NCBI RefSeq assembly: GCF_900176075.1
Contig: NZ_FWWV01000013.1
Location: 18,278-82,277, forward strand
Source of the DNA: Pasteurella testudinis DSM 23072
Lineage (GTDB): Bacteria > Pseudomonadota > Gammaproteobacteria > Enterobacterales > Pasteurellaceae
DNA: 64,000 nucleotides
Direction: 5' to 3'
Shown here piece after piece: positions 8,768-16,292 of the stretch; positions within the stretch are counted from its first letter, which is position 1, and every line of letters starts with the position of its first letter. Under the pieces are notes generated by a model. The model was not told where the DNA came from. It did not search any database and was given only the letters and a program-made list of their open reading frames with translations. The translations under genes were made by a program, and so were the position numbers.

Positions 8768-9584
8768 TACCGCACAAGCCATGACGATTGCCGGCTCAGA
8801 CAGCGGCGGCGGTGCCGGCATTCAGGCGGATCTGAAAACGTTCCAAATGCGCGGCGTGTTCGGTACGACGGCGATCACCGCCATTACGGCGCAAAATACC
8901 TTAGGCGTGTTCGATATCCACCCGATTCCGCTGAGTACAATTGAAGCGCAGTTAAAAGCCATTGCCGAGGATTTTGAGATTCGCGCCTTTAAGGTCGGCA
9001 TGCTCGGCACGGCGGACATTATCGAATGTGTCGCCGACAATGTCCGTCGCTACCATTTCGGCAAAATGGTACTCGATCCGGTGATGATTGCCAAAGGCGG
9101 TGCACGATTAATGCAACAAAGTGCGGTGCAGGCGCTGAAACAACATCTCATTCCGCTGGCGGACATTATCACGCCGAATTTGCCGGAAGCGGAAGCTCTG
9201 ACAGGCATTCAAATTATTGATCAGCGCACGGTGGAACAAGCCGCCCGTGCCTTGCAACAATTGGGCGCAAAAACGGTGGTGATCAAAGGCGGACACAGCG
9301 GCAATTCACAAAGTGCGGTTTGTCGCGATTGGGTTTTTCCCCCTGCACAATATTTTAATCTGGAAAGTCCGCGTTACCCGACAACGCAAACTCACGGCAC
9401 CGGTTGCACCTTTTCCGCCTGCATCACCGCCGAGCTTGCCAAAGGGCAAAACGAATTGGTCGCCATTCGCTTGGCAAAACAATTTATTACCGCCGCAATC
9501 AGCAAACCGCTGAATATCGGACACGGACACGGCCCGACCAACCACTGGGCATTCTCTTTTTTGCCGCGTTCGGGGGCACGCTGA
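8745..9584 (+). CDS. thiD: HMP / HMP-phosphate kinase
   Basis: The 279-residue product phosphorylates hydroxymethylpyrimidine twice to HMP-PP. It is a ribokinase-fold enzyme with [20 protein letters not shown] at residues 14-33, [10 protein letters not shown] near 107, and [11 protein letters not shown] near 216 containing the catalytic Cys. AAGGGAG lies upstream of the ATG at 8745, inside the end of thiM; ATG 8748 is also possible. It is followed one base later by thiE. Confidence 0.96.
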   Translation: MMKMKKCNTAQAMTIAGSDSGGGAGIQADLKTFQMRGVFGTTAITAITAQNTLGVFDIHPIPLSTIEAQLKAIAEDFEIRAFKVGMLGTADIIECVADNVRRYHFGKMVLDPVMIAKGGARLMQQSAVQALKQHLIPLADIITPNLPEAEALTGIQIIDQRTVEQAARALQQLGAKTVVIKGGHSGNSQSAVCRDWVFPPAQYFNLESPRYPTTQTHGTGCTFSACITAELAKGQNELVAIRLAKQFITAAISKPLNIGHGHGPTNHWAFSFLPRSGAR

Positions 9585-9585
9585 T

Positions 9586-10245
9586 ATGCGCGATATCCGA
9601 AAAATGCTGACCGTGTATTTTATCGCCGGTACGCAAGATTGCCGCCACCTCAACCTGCCTGCCGAACAAGCGCTATTATCGCGGTTGCAACAAGCCTTAA
9701 AGTGCGGTGTCAGCTGTTTTCAATTGCGTGAAAAAGGGCAATATGCACTGCAAGATCCGGCTAAAATCCGCCAATTGGCGGAAAAATGCCGCGATCTGTG
9801 CCGGCAATATCATGTGCCGTTTTTTATCAATGACGATGTTGACCTCGCCTTAAGCCTGCAAGCTGACGGCGTGCATGTCGGGCAAGACGACCGCCCGATC
9901 CGACAAGTGATCGATCAATGTCAAGGCAAACTGCTGCTCGGGCTATCAATCAATACGCTGCAGCAGGCAAATCAAAACCGCACTTTGCACGAAGTGGACT
10001 ACTTCGGAGTCGGTCCGATTTTCAGCACGCAATCGAAAGCCGATGCCAAAGCGGTGGTCGGCTTGGATTTATTAAAACAGATCCGACAACAAGGCATTGC
10101 AAAACCGCTGGTGGCGATTGGCGGAATCACGCCCGAAACCGCACTTTCGATCCGTCAGGCCGGAGCCGACGGGGTTGCCGTGATTTCGGCGATTACCCAA
10201 GCACAAGATATCAACACAACCATTCTTCGTTTACAAGGAAACTAG
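9586..10245 (+). CDS. thiE: Thiamine-phosphate synthase
   Basis: ThiE joins HMP-PP and thiazole phosphate to give thiamine phosphate. The 219-residue TIM-barrel protein has FQLREKGQYAL near residue 45, FFINDDVDLALSLQADGVHVGQDD near 80, FGVGPIFSTQSKADA near 141 and VAIGGITPETA near 177, all conserved in the family. It begins one base after the thiD stop. No thiC, thiG or thiS occurs in this operon, so ThiE would work on salvaged precursors. Confidence 0.96.
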   Translation: MRDIRKMLTVYFIAGTQDCRHLNLPAEQALLSRLQQALKCGVSCFQLREKGQYALQDPAKIRQLAEKCRDLCRQYHVPFFINDDVDLALSLQADGVHVGQDDRPIRQVIDQCQGKLLLGLSINTLQQANQNRTLHEVDYFGVGPIFSTQSKADAKAVVGLDLLKQIRQQGIAKPLVAIGGITPETALSIRQAGADGVAVISAITQAQDINTTILRLQGN

Positions 10246-10252
10246 AAACCCG

Positions 10253-11476
10253 ATGAAATCCTTCACCAAACAATTCGGCCCCGGCATTATTATGGCTTCG
10301 TCCTGCGTGGGCGGCTCGCACATTATCGCTTCTACCCAAGCCGGCGCTTATTACGGCTACCAACTGGCGCTCTTAATCGTTGCCGTCAACCTGCTGAAAT
10401 ACCCGTTTTTCCGTTTTGCCTTTGATTACAGCGCGTTGAATAATAAAAGTGTGTTGCAGGGCTACGCCGAAAAAGGCAAGGGCTATCTATGGCTATTTTT
10501 GACTTTCAACCTGTTCGCCACCATGGTCAATGTGGCTGGCGGCACATTGCTGTCGGCAGTATTACTCACTATGCTGATTCCCGGCGATATTCCGCTTAAT
10601 ATTCTCAATATTATCGTTCTGTTCAGTTTTCTGGCAATTCTGTTCACACGCCAATATCCACGCCTTGATAAAGTCTCGAAAAGTATTATGTTTCTGCTTT
10701 CGTTAATCACCCTGATTGCGCTGTTAATCGCATTCAGCCGCCAAACCAGCAACATCAGCCCCGATTTTGTCGCGCCGTCCGCTTGGACGCTCGGCGCTAT
10801 TCCGTTTTTAATCGCCCTGATGGGCTGGATGCCGGCACCGATGGAGTTGAGCGTATCCAGCTCCCTTTGGGTCATGGAAAAAAGCCGCCTCGATCCAAGC
10901 TACCGCCAAAAACGCCTATTGGACTTCAACAGCGGCTATGCCGTCACCATTATCCTCGCCTTAATGTTTATGGCGCTCGGCGCATTGGCGCAATACGGCA
11001 AACCGACGCCCCCTCTCGCCGGCGGGCAATTTATCCGCCAGTTCGTCGAGATGTACGCCTTAAGCATCGGCGAATGGACACGCTGGTTTATGGCGTTGGT
11101 CGCCTTTATCTGCATTTACGGCACCACCATCGTCGCCGTGGACGGCTACTCACGCTGCAATCAGCAAACCGTCGCTTTATTACGCCAAAGCGCAACACCA
11201 AGTGCGGTCAGCGCACATCATGACAAAGCCCTGCGCTACTCCATGCTGTTCACCACCCTCTCCGCCTTTATCGTGATTCAGTTTTTCAGCAGCGCCATCG
11301 GCAAAATGATCCCCTTCGCCATGACCGCCTCCTTCATCTCTGCCCCAGTGTTTGCTTGGCTTAACTTTAGCCTCGTACGCCAGGATAAACAACAAAAAGG
11401 CTGGCTGACGTATTTGGCGTGGGCAGGAATTGTGTATTTGGTGGCGATGGTGGGGGTTTATTTTGTTTATAGATAA
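10253..11476 (+). CDS. Nramp-like transporter lacking canonical metal ligands
   Basis: This 407-residue membrane protein has about eleven hydrophobic segments and an Nramp-like start, FGPGIIMASS...STQAGAYYGYQ, aligning with the first helix of MntH. However, the DPGN motif is replaced by GGSH (residues 20-23) and the helix-6 MPH motif by MPA (193-195). The Asp, Asn and His that bind manganese are therefore absent. It starts seven bases after thiE and is the last gene of the TPP-controlled operon. I infer transport of a thiamine-related compound rather than a metal, but substrate is unproven. Family placement rests on the helix-1 pattern. Confidence 0.75.
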   Translation: MKSFTKQFGPGIIMASSCVGGSHIIASTQAGAYYGYQLALLIVAVNLLKYPFFRFAFDYSALNNKSVLQGYAEKGKGYLWLFLTFNLFATMVNVAGGTLLSAVLLTMLIPGDIPLNILNIIVLFSFLAILFTRQYPRLDKVSKSIMFLLSLITLIALLIAFSRQTSNISPDFVAPSAWTLGAIPFLIALMGWMPAPMELSVSSSLWVMEKSRLDPSYRQKRLLDFNSGYAVTIILALMFMALGALAQYGKPTPPLAGGQFIRQFVEMYALSIGEWTRWFMALVAFICIYGTTIVAVDGYSRCNQQTVALLRQSATPSAVSAHHDKALRYSMLFTTLSAFIVIQFFSSAIGKMIPFAMTASFISAPVFAWLNFSLVRQDKQQKGWLTYLAWAGIVYLVAMVGVYFVYR

Positions 11477-11562
11477 AATCATTAAAGTATGTCATATATT
11501 TAAAATATCTACTATTTTCATAGAAAAATAGCACCTCAAATAGTTGATATTTGCAGAAATGC
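11477..11562. other. Short AT-rich gap between the Nramp-like gene and the CRISPR array
   Basis: No gene, terminator or recognisable site is visible in these 86 bases. They separate the plus-strand thiamine operon from the leader-distal end of the minus-strand array. Confidence 0.6.
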
Positions 11563-12137
11563 GAAACACCTCCATGTGCGTGGCGAAAACGCTGCTCGGT
11601 GGCGATGTGGTCTTCATAGTAGAAATACCTCCACATGCGTGGAGAAAACTCACCGGTAATCGTGGTTTGTGGGCAGCTGATAGAAATACCTCCACATGCG
11701 TGGAGAAAACACAGTTGCGAAAAAATCGGGTGACTGCTTAAAGGAAATACCTCCACATGCGTGGAGAAAACAGGCTAGTCGCATAGCTAATCGTGCGTCT
11801 GAAGGAAATACCTCCACATGCGTGGAGAAAACTAGTTCACTTTCCGAACTAGTCCGATTTCTGAAGAAATACCTCCACATGCGTGGAGAAAACTATATTT
11901 CCCTTTGGCTTGACACAGGGCGAGAAGAAACACCTCCACATGCGTGGAGAAAACTGGAAACACTTTGTCTATTTTTTAACCCAACTGGAAATACCTCCAC
12001 ATGCGTGGAGAAAACTTTGCTCAGTATGTGTTTGTTGTGAATGCGTTGGAAATACCTCCACATGCGTGGAGAAAACCGCTCATGCTGTTACCTCTTCATT
12101 GGTTTGTGAGAAATACCTCCACATGCGTGGAGAAAAC
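11563..12137 (-). CRISPR. Type I-E CRISPR array, 10 repeats and 9 spacers
   Basis: Ten 28-bp repeats start at 11563, 11622, 11683, 11744, 11805, 11866, 11927, 11988, 12049 and 12110. The period is 61 bp throughout (28 + 33) except the first interval, 59. In the minus orientation the repeat is GTTTT, a hairpin CTCCAC-GCAT-GTGGAG, then GTATTTC: the layout of type I-E repeats with an 8-nt handle after the stem. The repeat at 11563 has four mismatches (positions 5, 13, 14, 22), marking the leader-distal end; the one at 11927 has one (position 5). This agrees with a leader next to cas2, and transcription leftward. Confidence 0.98.
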
Positions 12138-12199
12138 ACCATTATATTGTTAAAGAGCATAGCTTTTAACACTATATTTTGGGATTACGGGCTATAAAG
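12138..12199 (-). promoter_or_regulatory. CRISPR leader
   Basis: These 62 AT-rich bases lie between the cas2 stop and the first full repeat, the normal leader position. On the minus strand a possible promoter is TTTATA (about 12192-12197) and TATAGT (12171-12176) with a 16-bp gap, giving a short leader transcript. A second TATAAT (12141-12146) lies too close to the repeat for a complete first crRNA. Confidence 0.7.
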
Positions 12200-12484
12200 C
12201 TATTCAATAAATTTTTCGATCACTAATTGTAAACCAGAAATGCTAATTAGCTCCCTCTTAGTATGACCTAGAGTACGAATCTCATAACCTGGAGCTTGGG
12301 GAATTTTTCTAAAAATAATCAATCCACTTTCTATTGGACAATGTCCTAATAGATATTCGGTAACAGTCTTAGCTACAGAATCTTTTATTCCCGAAACAAA
12401 AACATTAGGACGTGGTTCAATAAACCATAATTTCATACGCCCACGAACTGCTGGAGGTAGATCATTTGCTAGTACGACCAGCAT
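12200..12484 (-). CDS. cas2: CRISPR-associated endonuclease Cas2, type I-E
   Basis: The 94-residue protein is a Cas2e: MLVVLANDLPPAVRGRMKLWFIEPRPNVFVSG at the N-terminus matches the I-E subtype, which is shorter in its catalytic features than classical Cas2. It forms the adaptation complex with Cas1, holding the ends of the prespacer. It overlaps cas1 by 23 bp, with GGGGGACG before its ATG, and the leader begins directly after its stop. Confidence 0.95.
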   Translation of the reverse strand: MLVVLANDLPPAVRGRMKLWFIEPRPNVFVSGIKDSVAKTVTEYLLGHCPIESGLIIFRKIPQAPGYEIRTLGHTKRELISISGLQLVIEKFIE

Positions 12485-13340
12485 TTTTTCGTCCCCCTAG
12501 TAACTCAATGATATCCAATCCTATTTGCGTTAATAACTCAGATTCAATTACACGCGTTCTAAAAGCAGACGAAACCTGATGCTTATCGTACATTCCTGCC
12601 ATTTCTTTCGTTAAGGAAAATGCCAAATCAATACATAGGTGCTCTTTATAAAGATCGGCCAAATCATAAACAAATGGTAAAGGGCTACCGGAGTGGATAA
12701 ATCCGATATAAGGAGAATATCCCATACTGTGTATCGAAGAGCATAAAATTCCATAAAGAGCAGTATTAGCTGCAGTCAACACCTGATTAGTCAAATCGCT
12801 TAACTCAAATTTATTGGGTATATATTGGCGACCTTTCCAACCCACCTGATAATATTCTGCTTTGGTTTGATATAAGCTTCTGACCCGCTGCCCTTCAAGT
12901 CCCATCATCTCTCTTAATGTTTTACCACTTAAGTCAATATCAGGGAAACGTTTCTCAAATAATTTACGCGCAATCTCCAAAGACTTTTTGGGATCAGCAG
13001 AGAGTTGCATTTGACGGCGAAAATTACGAGAATCACTGGTCGGAGAAATCCCAGAGGCATAATACAGTAAGCTATCTTCCCCAACCCAACATAAACCACA
13101 ATTAGCCGTAGCAATCACTTTCACTGCCTCATGTGTCAAACTGGTTCCCGGACCAAGTAATAAACAATTAATATTAGCAATAGGTAAACGAACTACATTT
13201 CCATCACAATCGAGCCATTTGACACTGCTATCATCAATTTCCAAACGCCCTCGTTCAAGGTAAAGATAAGGATATTTATCTTTCACCTGAGGCAGAGAAT
13301 CCCGGGTAATTTTCACTAATAATCGTTTACTATCAGCCAT
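12462..13340 (-). CDS. cas1: CRISPR-associated integrase Cas1, type I-E
   Basis: Cas1 integrates new spacers at the leader end of the array. The 292-residue protein has the metal-binding residues of the family: Glu 149 in MGLEGQRVR, His 216 in GFIHSGSPLPF and Asp 226/Asp 229 in VYDLADL. The start is the ATG at 13340 (AAGG eight bases upstream); a TTG at 13343 is in frame but less likely. It begins ten bases after the cas5e stop. Confidence 0.97.
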   Translation of the reverse strand: MADSKRLLVKITRDSLPQVKDKYPYLYLERGRLEIDDSSVKWLDCDGNVVRLPIANINCLLLGPGTSLTHEAVKVIATANCGLCWVGEDSLLYYASGISPTSDSRNFRRQMQLSADPKKSLEIARKLFEKRFPDIDLSGKTLREMMGLEGQRVRSLYQTKAEYYQVGWKGRQYIPNKFELSDLTNQVLTAANTALYGILCSSIHSMGYSPYIGFIHSGSPLPFVYDLADLYKEHLCIDLAFSLTKEMAGMYDKHQVSSAFRTRVIESELLTQIGLDIIELLGGRKNAGRTSK

Positions 13341-13350
13341 CAATGAAGCC

Positions 13351-14076
13351 TTATGCGTAAATTTCCGAAATTACTGTTACAAATCGATCTTGATATTGTT
13401 TATTTTCACCAAAACAAAGTGGAACATCATTCAATGTGAAAGTATCACCTAAGTCAGAATAACTCCCCTGAATCACACGAAAACTAAGATATCTTGATTT
13501 TTTATTTTTAATTAAAATAGTTTCTACGGCAGAGAATGCTTGCATTGCATCAGAGAAAGTACCTTGATAAATAAATTCACTTGGTACACAACATTTACGT
13601 CCCAAATAAAGATTCCATACTGGGTTTTGTAAAGCATAAATAATAACATCTAATTGTTTTATCGGCACTTCAAGCGCTACTGCGAACGCCATATCCTGCA
13701 AATAATAACGGTAAGTCAACTTTGCACCACCACCAACAGCAGGTTTTCCTTCGCTAGTCTTGGGAATCAACATTTTTTGCCAAGGATCTGAATCATCAAA
13801 GCCACTTCCCACCATATGGAAATCTCTTAGCTGTGTCGGTGTGAGCTGACAACCCTTCCCATTTTTTTGAGGATACGCCGCCACTTGAAGATCCAATTCA
13901 GAAAATAGGGACAAAAATTCTCGTTGCTCACCGCCATAACCTAAAGCACAACAAAGCAGTCCCAAAACACCTGATTTTGTCGGAAACGATAGTGTTTCAC
14001 GTCGACCAAATTTTGAATCAAATCCCCAAGATTGCAATGGACCTTCCAGCCATAACAAAATATAAGGGTTATTCAT
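13351..14076 (-). CDS. cas5e: Cascade subunit Cas5e (CasD)
   Basis: Cas5e binds the crRNA 5' handle in Cascade. The 241-residue protein has the family N-terminus YILLWLEGPLQSWGFDSKFGRRETLSFPTKSGVLGLLCCALG, and a later GRKCCVPSEFIYQGTF segment; length is normal. Its ATG overlaps the stop of cas7e (ATGAATAA, 8 bp), so the two are coupled. The order cas7e-cas5e-cas1 differs from E. coli, where cas6e stands between cas5e and cas1. Confidence 0.95.
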   Translation of the reverse strand: MNNPYILLWLEGPLQSWGFDSKFGRRETLSFPTKSGVLGLLCCALGYGGEQREFLSLFSELDLQVAAYPQKNGKGCQLTPTQLRDFHMVGSGFDDSDPWQKMLIPKTSEGKPAVGGGAKLTYRYYLQDMAFAVALEVPIKQLDVIIYALQNPVWNLYLGRKCCVPSEFIYQGTFSDAMQAFSAVETILIKNKKSRYLSFRVIQGSYSDLGDTFTLNDVPLCFGENKQYQDRFVTVISEIYA

Positions 14077-15118
14077 TCGTTACCTCAACATGTTTAACTA
14101 ATTCTGCCGTTAATTGATCAATGTTAAAATTCTCATCTTCACCAAAATCGTATTCAGCAAGTTTACCAAATAGCGATGCCGACAACTTTTCTTTATGAGC
14201 AATATATTCTTTTAATGCCCAGATACTCGGTTTTAAATAACCCTCTTGCTTTTCTGCTTTAACCGCACTTTCAAATGATGCCTGTAAACCTTGCCCTTTT
14301 CTCACTAAAATTTTTGCATATTCCCACCCACAAGCTCCAGTTTGTGTGGTTTGACGGGCTGATGGAACGGCTAAATACAAGGCTTTTGTAAAGGCTTCGA
14401 CTGCTTTATCCAAATCCTGCCCTTGTAAAGTTTGATTCAACTGCCCTAAATCCAGGCTGATATAACGGTAATAGGTCGCAGAATTAAATTCTAGTGCTCC
14501 CATATGTGCCGAGCCTGTTTCCTCTTCACCCAATCGGTCATCAAGCGCAGTAAAAAAATCAATTTCCGAATTAACTTTATGTGTCGAGATAGCATGCGCA
14601 AAAGAAACTGACGCTTCGACATTTAACTCTGCAGCTTGAGCGACCATTCTGCCAAATAATGCAATATCTAAACCATCTAAGGCAGGGTTAAATACCTTTT
14701 TAGCAATCTTATAAATATCTTTATCCTTTAGTTTTTCATCATCAAATTCTAATTGTTGACAATAAGCAGCAAAAGCCTCCGCCTCTTTTTCTGTCATAAA
14801 ATGCAAGGTATCCTTACTCAAAAAAGAGGCGACTTTTTTACTACATTTTTCTGCTTGCTCGGCGTTAGCGCCCTGAGCCAAGCAAATCTGTGAAATCCAT
14901 TCCGCAATTTTTTTCGTCCGTACGGCTAACTTGATTCCCATATCAGCCAACATTAATCGCACTTGACGCTTCCAACATTGTGAACTGACTCTTGCTCTCA
15001 TCACACCACCAATCAAAGCAGATTTAGGTGCGCCAACATCATCACGATTTAAACAAGTAACCGGGAAAGATTGTAAAATATGAAATTCGATACGGATATT
15101 CTTCAATGGATTCGTCAT
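14069..15118 (-). CDS. cas7e: Cascade backbone subunit Cas7e (CasC/Cse4)
   Basis: Six copies of this 349-residue protein form the filament that holds the spacer part of the crRNA. The family start is clear: IEFHILQSFPVTCLNRDDVGAPKSALIGGVMRARVSSQCWKR at about 10-51, with SARQTTQTGACGWEYA near 264. AGGAGC stands five bases before the ATG. An uptake signal lies inside the gene near 14264. Confidence 0.97.
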   Translation of the reverse strand: MTNPLKNIRIEFHILQSFPVTCLNRDDVGAPKSALIGGVMRARVSSQCWKRQVRLMLADMGIKLAVRTKKIAEWISQICLAQGANAEQAEKCSKKVASFLSKDTLHFMTEKEAEAFAAYCQQLEFDDEKLKDKDIYKIAKKVFNPALDGLDIALFGRMVAQAAELNVEASVSFAHAISTHKVNSEIDFFTALDDRLGEEETGSAHMGALEFNSATYYRYISLDLGQLNQTLQGQDLDKAVEAFTKALYLAVPSARQTTQTGACGWEYAKILVRKGQGLQASFESAVKAEKQEGYLKPSIWALKEYIAHKEKLSASLFGKLAEYDFGEDENFNIDQLTAELVKHVEVTNE

Positions 15119-15133
15119 GTTATGCTCCTAAAA

Positions 15134-15781
15134 TCAAATAGAAAATAAATTATCACTAAGTGGTACCAGCTGTAATAATCCCAGACCAAAACTACGGCCC
15201 CGGCCAATACCATATATAAAACTATTGGAAAAAAGCTGGTGATTTTGAACCTGTAAAACCCCTTGGAATGTCACCGCATTTAATGTCACTGTTTTCTCAT
15301 TTTTACTAAAACACATGACATTATGAGCGTTAATTTGTAGCATTCTTGGATCAGCTTGAAATCCCCAATCTGCATTCTTTTGTAAAAACCAAAGTAGTAT
15401 TTCTTCTTTATTTTTTAGAGGAATAATTTTTTTACTTCGATTAATACGTTTAGCGACATTCATACGGATCTCAAACCGATAATTCCTGTGATTTAAGAAT
15501 GTCTCCGGGATAGATTTCGTTTGAATATTTACCTGATAATTCCCAATTACTGATTTGGGTGGCTGTTGTGACAGTAAAATAACCTGCTTAACATACTCCT
15601 TTTTGTACAGGTCAAATGCACTGCCTTTTTCACAAAATAAGAAACGGCGCTTTTCCGCCAATTCATCTTTATCAAATAAAGAATAAATAACTTTATGCAA
15701 GCCATATTGATCTTTAATAGAAAATTGTTTAATGTCTTGACGGCCTAATTTTAATACGCTGGCATACAAAGAATTATTCAT
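15134..15781 (-). CDS. cas6e: crRNA-processing endoribonuclease Cas6e (CasE/Cse3)
   Basis: Cas6e cuts the pre-crRNA at the base of each repeat hairpin and stays bound. The start is the ATG at 15781 with AGGAG eight bases upstream, overlapping cse2 by 8 bp; the longer frame to 15838 is a cse2 shadow. The 215-residue protein has YGLHKVIYSLF with the expected catalytic His (residue 29) and a C-terminal Gly-rich loop GIGRGRSFGLGLLQLVPL. Its place between cse2 and cas7e is unusual compared with E. coli. Confidence 0.94.
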   Translation of the reverse strand: MNNSLYASVLKLGRQDIKQFSIKDQYGLHKVIYSLFDKDELAEKRRFLFCEKGSAFDLYKKEYVKQVILLSQQPPKSVIGNYQVNIQTKSIPETFLNHRNYRFEIRMNVAKRINRSKKIIPLKNKEEILLWFLQKNADWGFQADPRMLQINAHNVMCFSKNEKTVTLNAVTFQGVLQVQNHQLFSNSFIYGIGRGRSFGLGLLQLVPLSDNLFSI

Positions 15782-16289
15782 ATATTGACTCCTGGTTACG
15801 ATAAAAATCCATCGCCCAATCTCGTTTGGTTTGTTCATTAAACCAGCATAAATTAGCTAACAATCGTACATAATCTAAGTTTGCTGCAAACCCCTTTGCC
15901 CTGATTAAACTGAATATAGGGCGTAATGCCGCGCAAATTTCAGTAGTATTCTGACACGCAAGCAAACGCCGTAATTTAATTTTAGCCGGTTCCTCCTGGT
16001 TGCCTACTGTATTTGCCGTGTCATAACATTTTGATAATACTCGCCCAATACCTAAATCACCATTTTTAAGAACCTTCCCATCTGCAATCGCCGCTGCAAT
16101 ATAGGCATATGGCAAACGCTCATAATCTTTTGTTAAATCGATAAATCTGACTAAAATATCCCAACTGTAGTACTCTGTATTTGGATTATCTGCACGCTTT
16201 ATTTTTGCTGCAAATCCTTTATCGTTCTGACACTGCGTTATAATATAGTCAACAAAATCTTGCATTTTTTCTGATGGTCGTAATGTCAT
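15774..16289 (-). CDS. cse2: Cascade small subunit Cse2 (CasB)
   Basis: The 171-residue, mostly helical protein starts three bases after the cse1 stop and contains YYSWDILVRFIDLTKDYERLPYAYIAAAIADG, AKIKLRRLLACQNTTEICAALRPI and a C-terminal LLANLCWFN, all typical of Cse2. Two copies bind along the Cascade belly and stabilise the R-loop. Length is close to the E. coli 160 residues. Confidence 0.92.
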   Translation of the reverse strand: MTLRPSEKMQDFVDYIITQCQNDKGFAAKIKRADNPNTEYYSWDILVRFIDLTKDYERLPYAYIAAAIADGKVLKNGDLGIGRVLSKCYDTANTVGNQEEPAKIKLRRLLACQNTTEICAALRPIFSLIRAKGFAANLDYVRLLANLCWFNEQTKRDWAMDFYRNQESIYE

Positions 16290-16292
16290 TTT

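Noticed and set aside
10253..11476. Calling the last thi-operon gene a manganese transporter (mntH)
   Set aside because: The DPGN and MPH metal-binding motifs are both lost, and the context is thiamine salvage.
11563..12137. Reading the CRISPR array as transcribed on the plus strand
   Set aside because: The hairpin would then be followed by only five repeat bases; the minus orientation gives the I-E layout (5-6-4-6-8), a leader beside cas2 and the degenerate repeat at the far end.
11544..12197. Several open frames of 65-130 codons on both strands over 11.4-12.2 kb
   Set aside because: They are translations of the CRISPR repeats; the HAWRK/TCVEKT-type repeats in them simply repeat every 61 bases.
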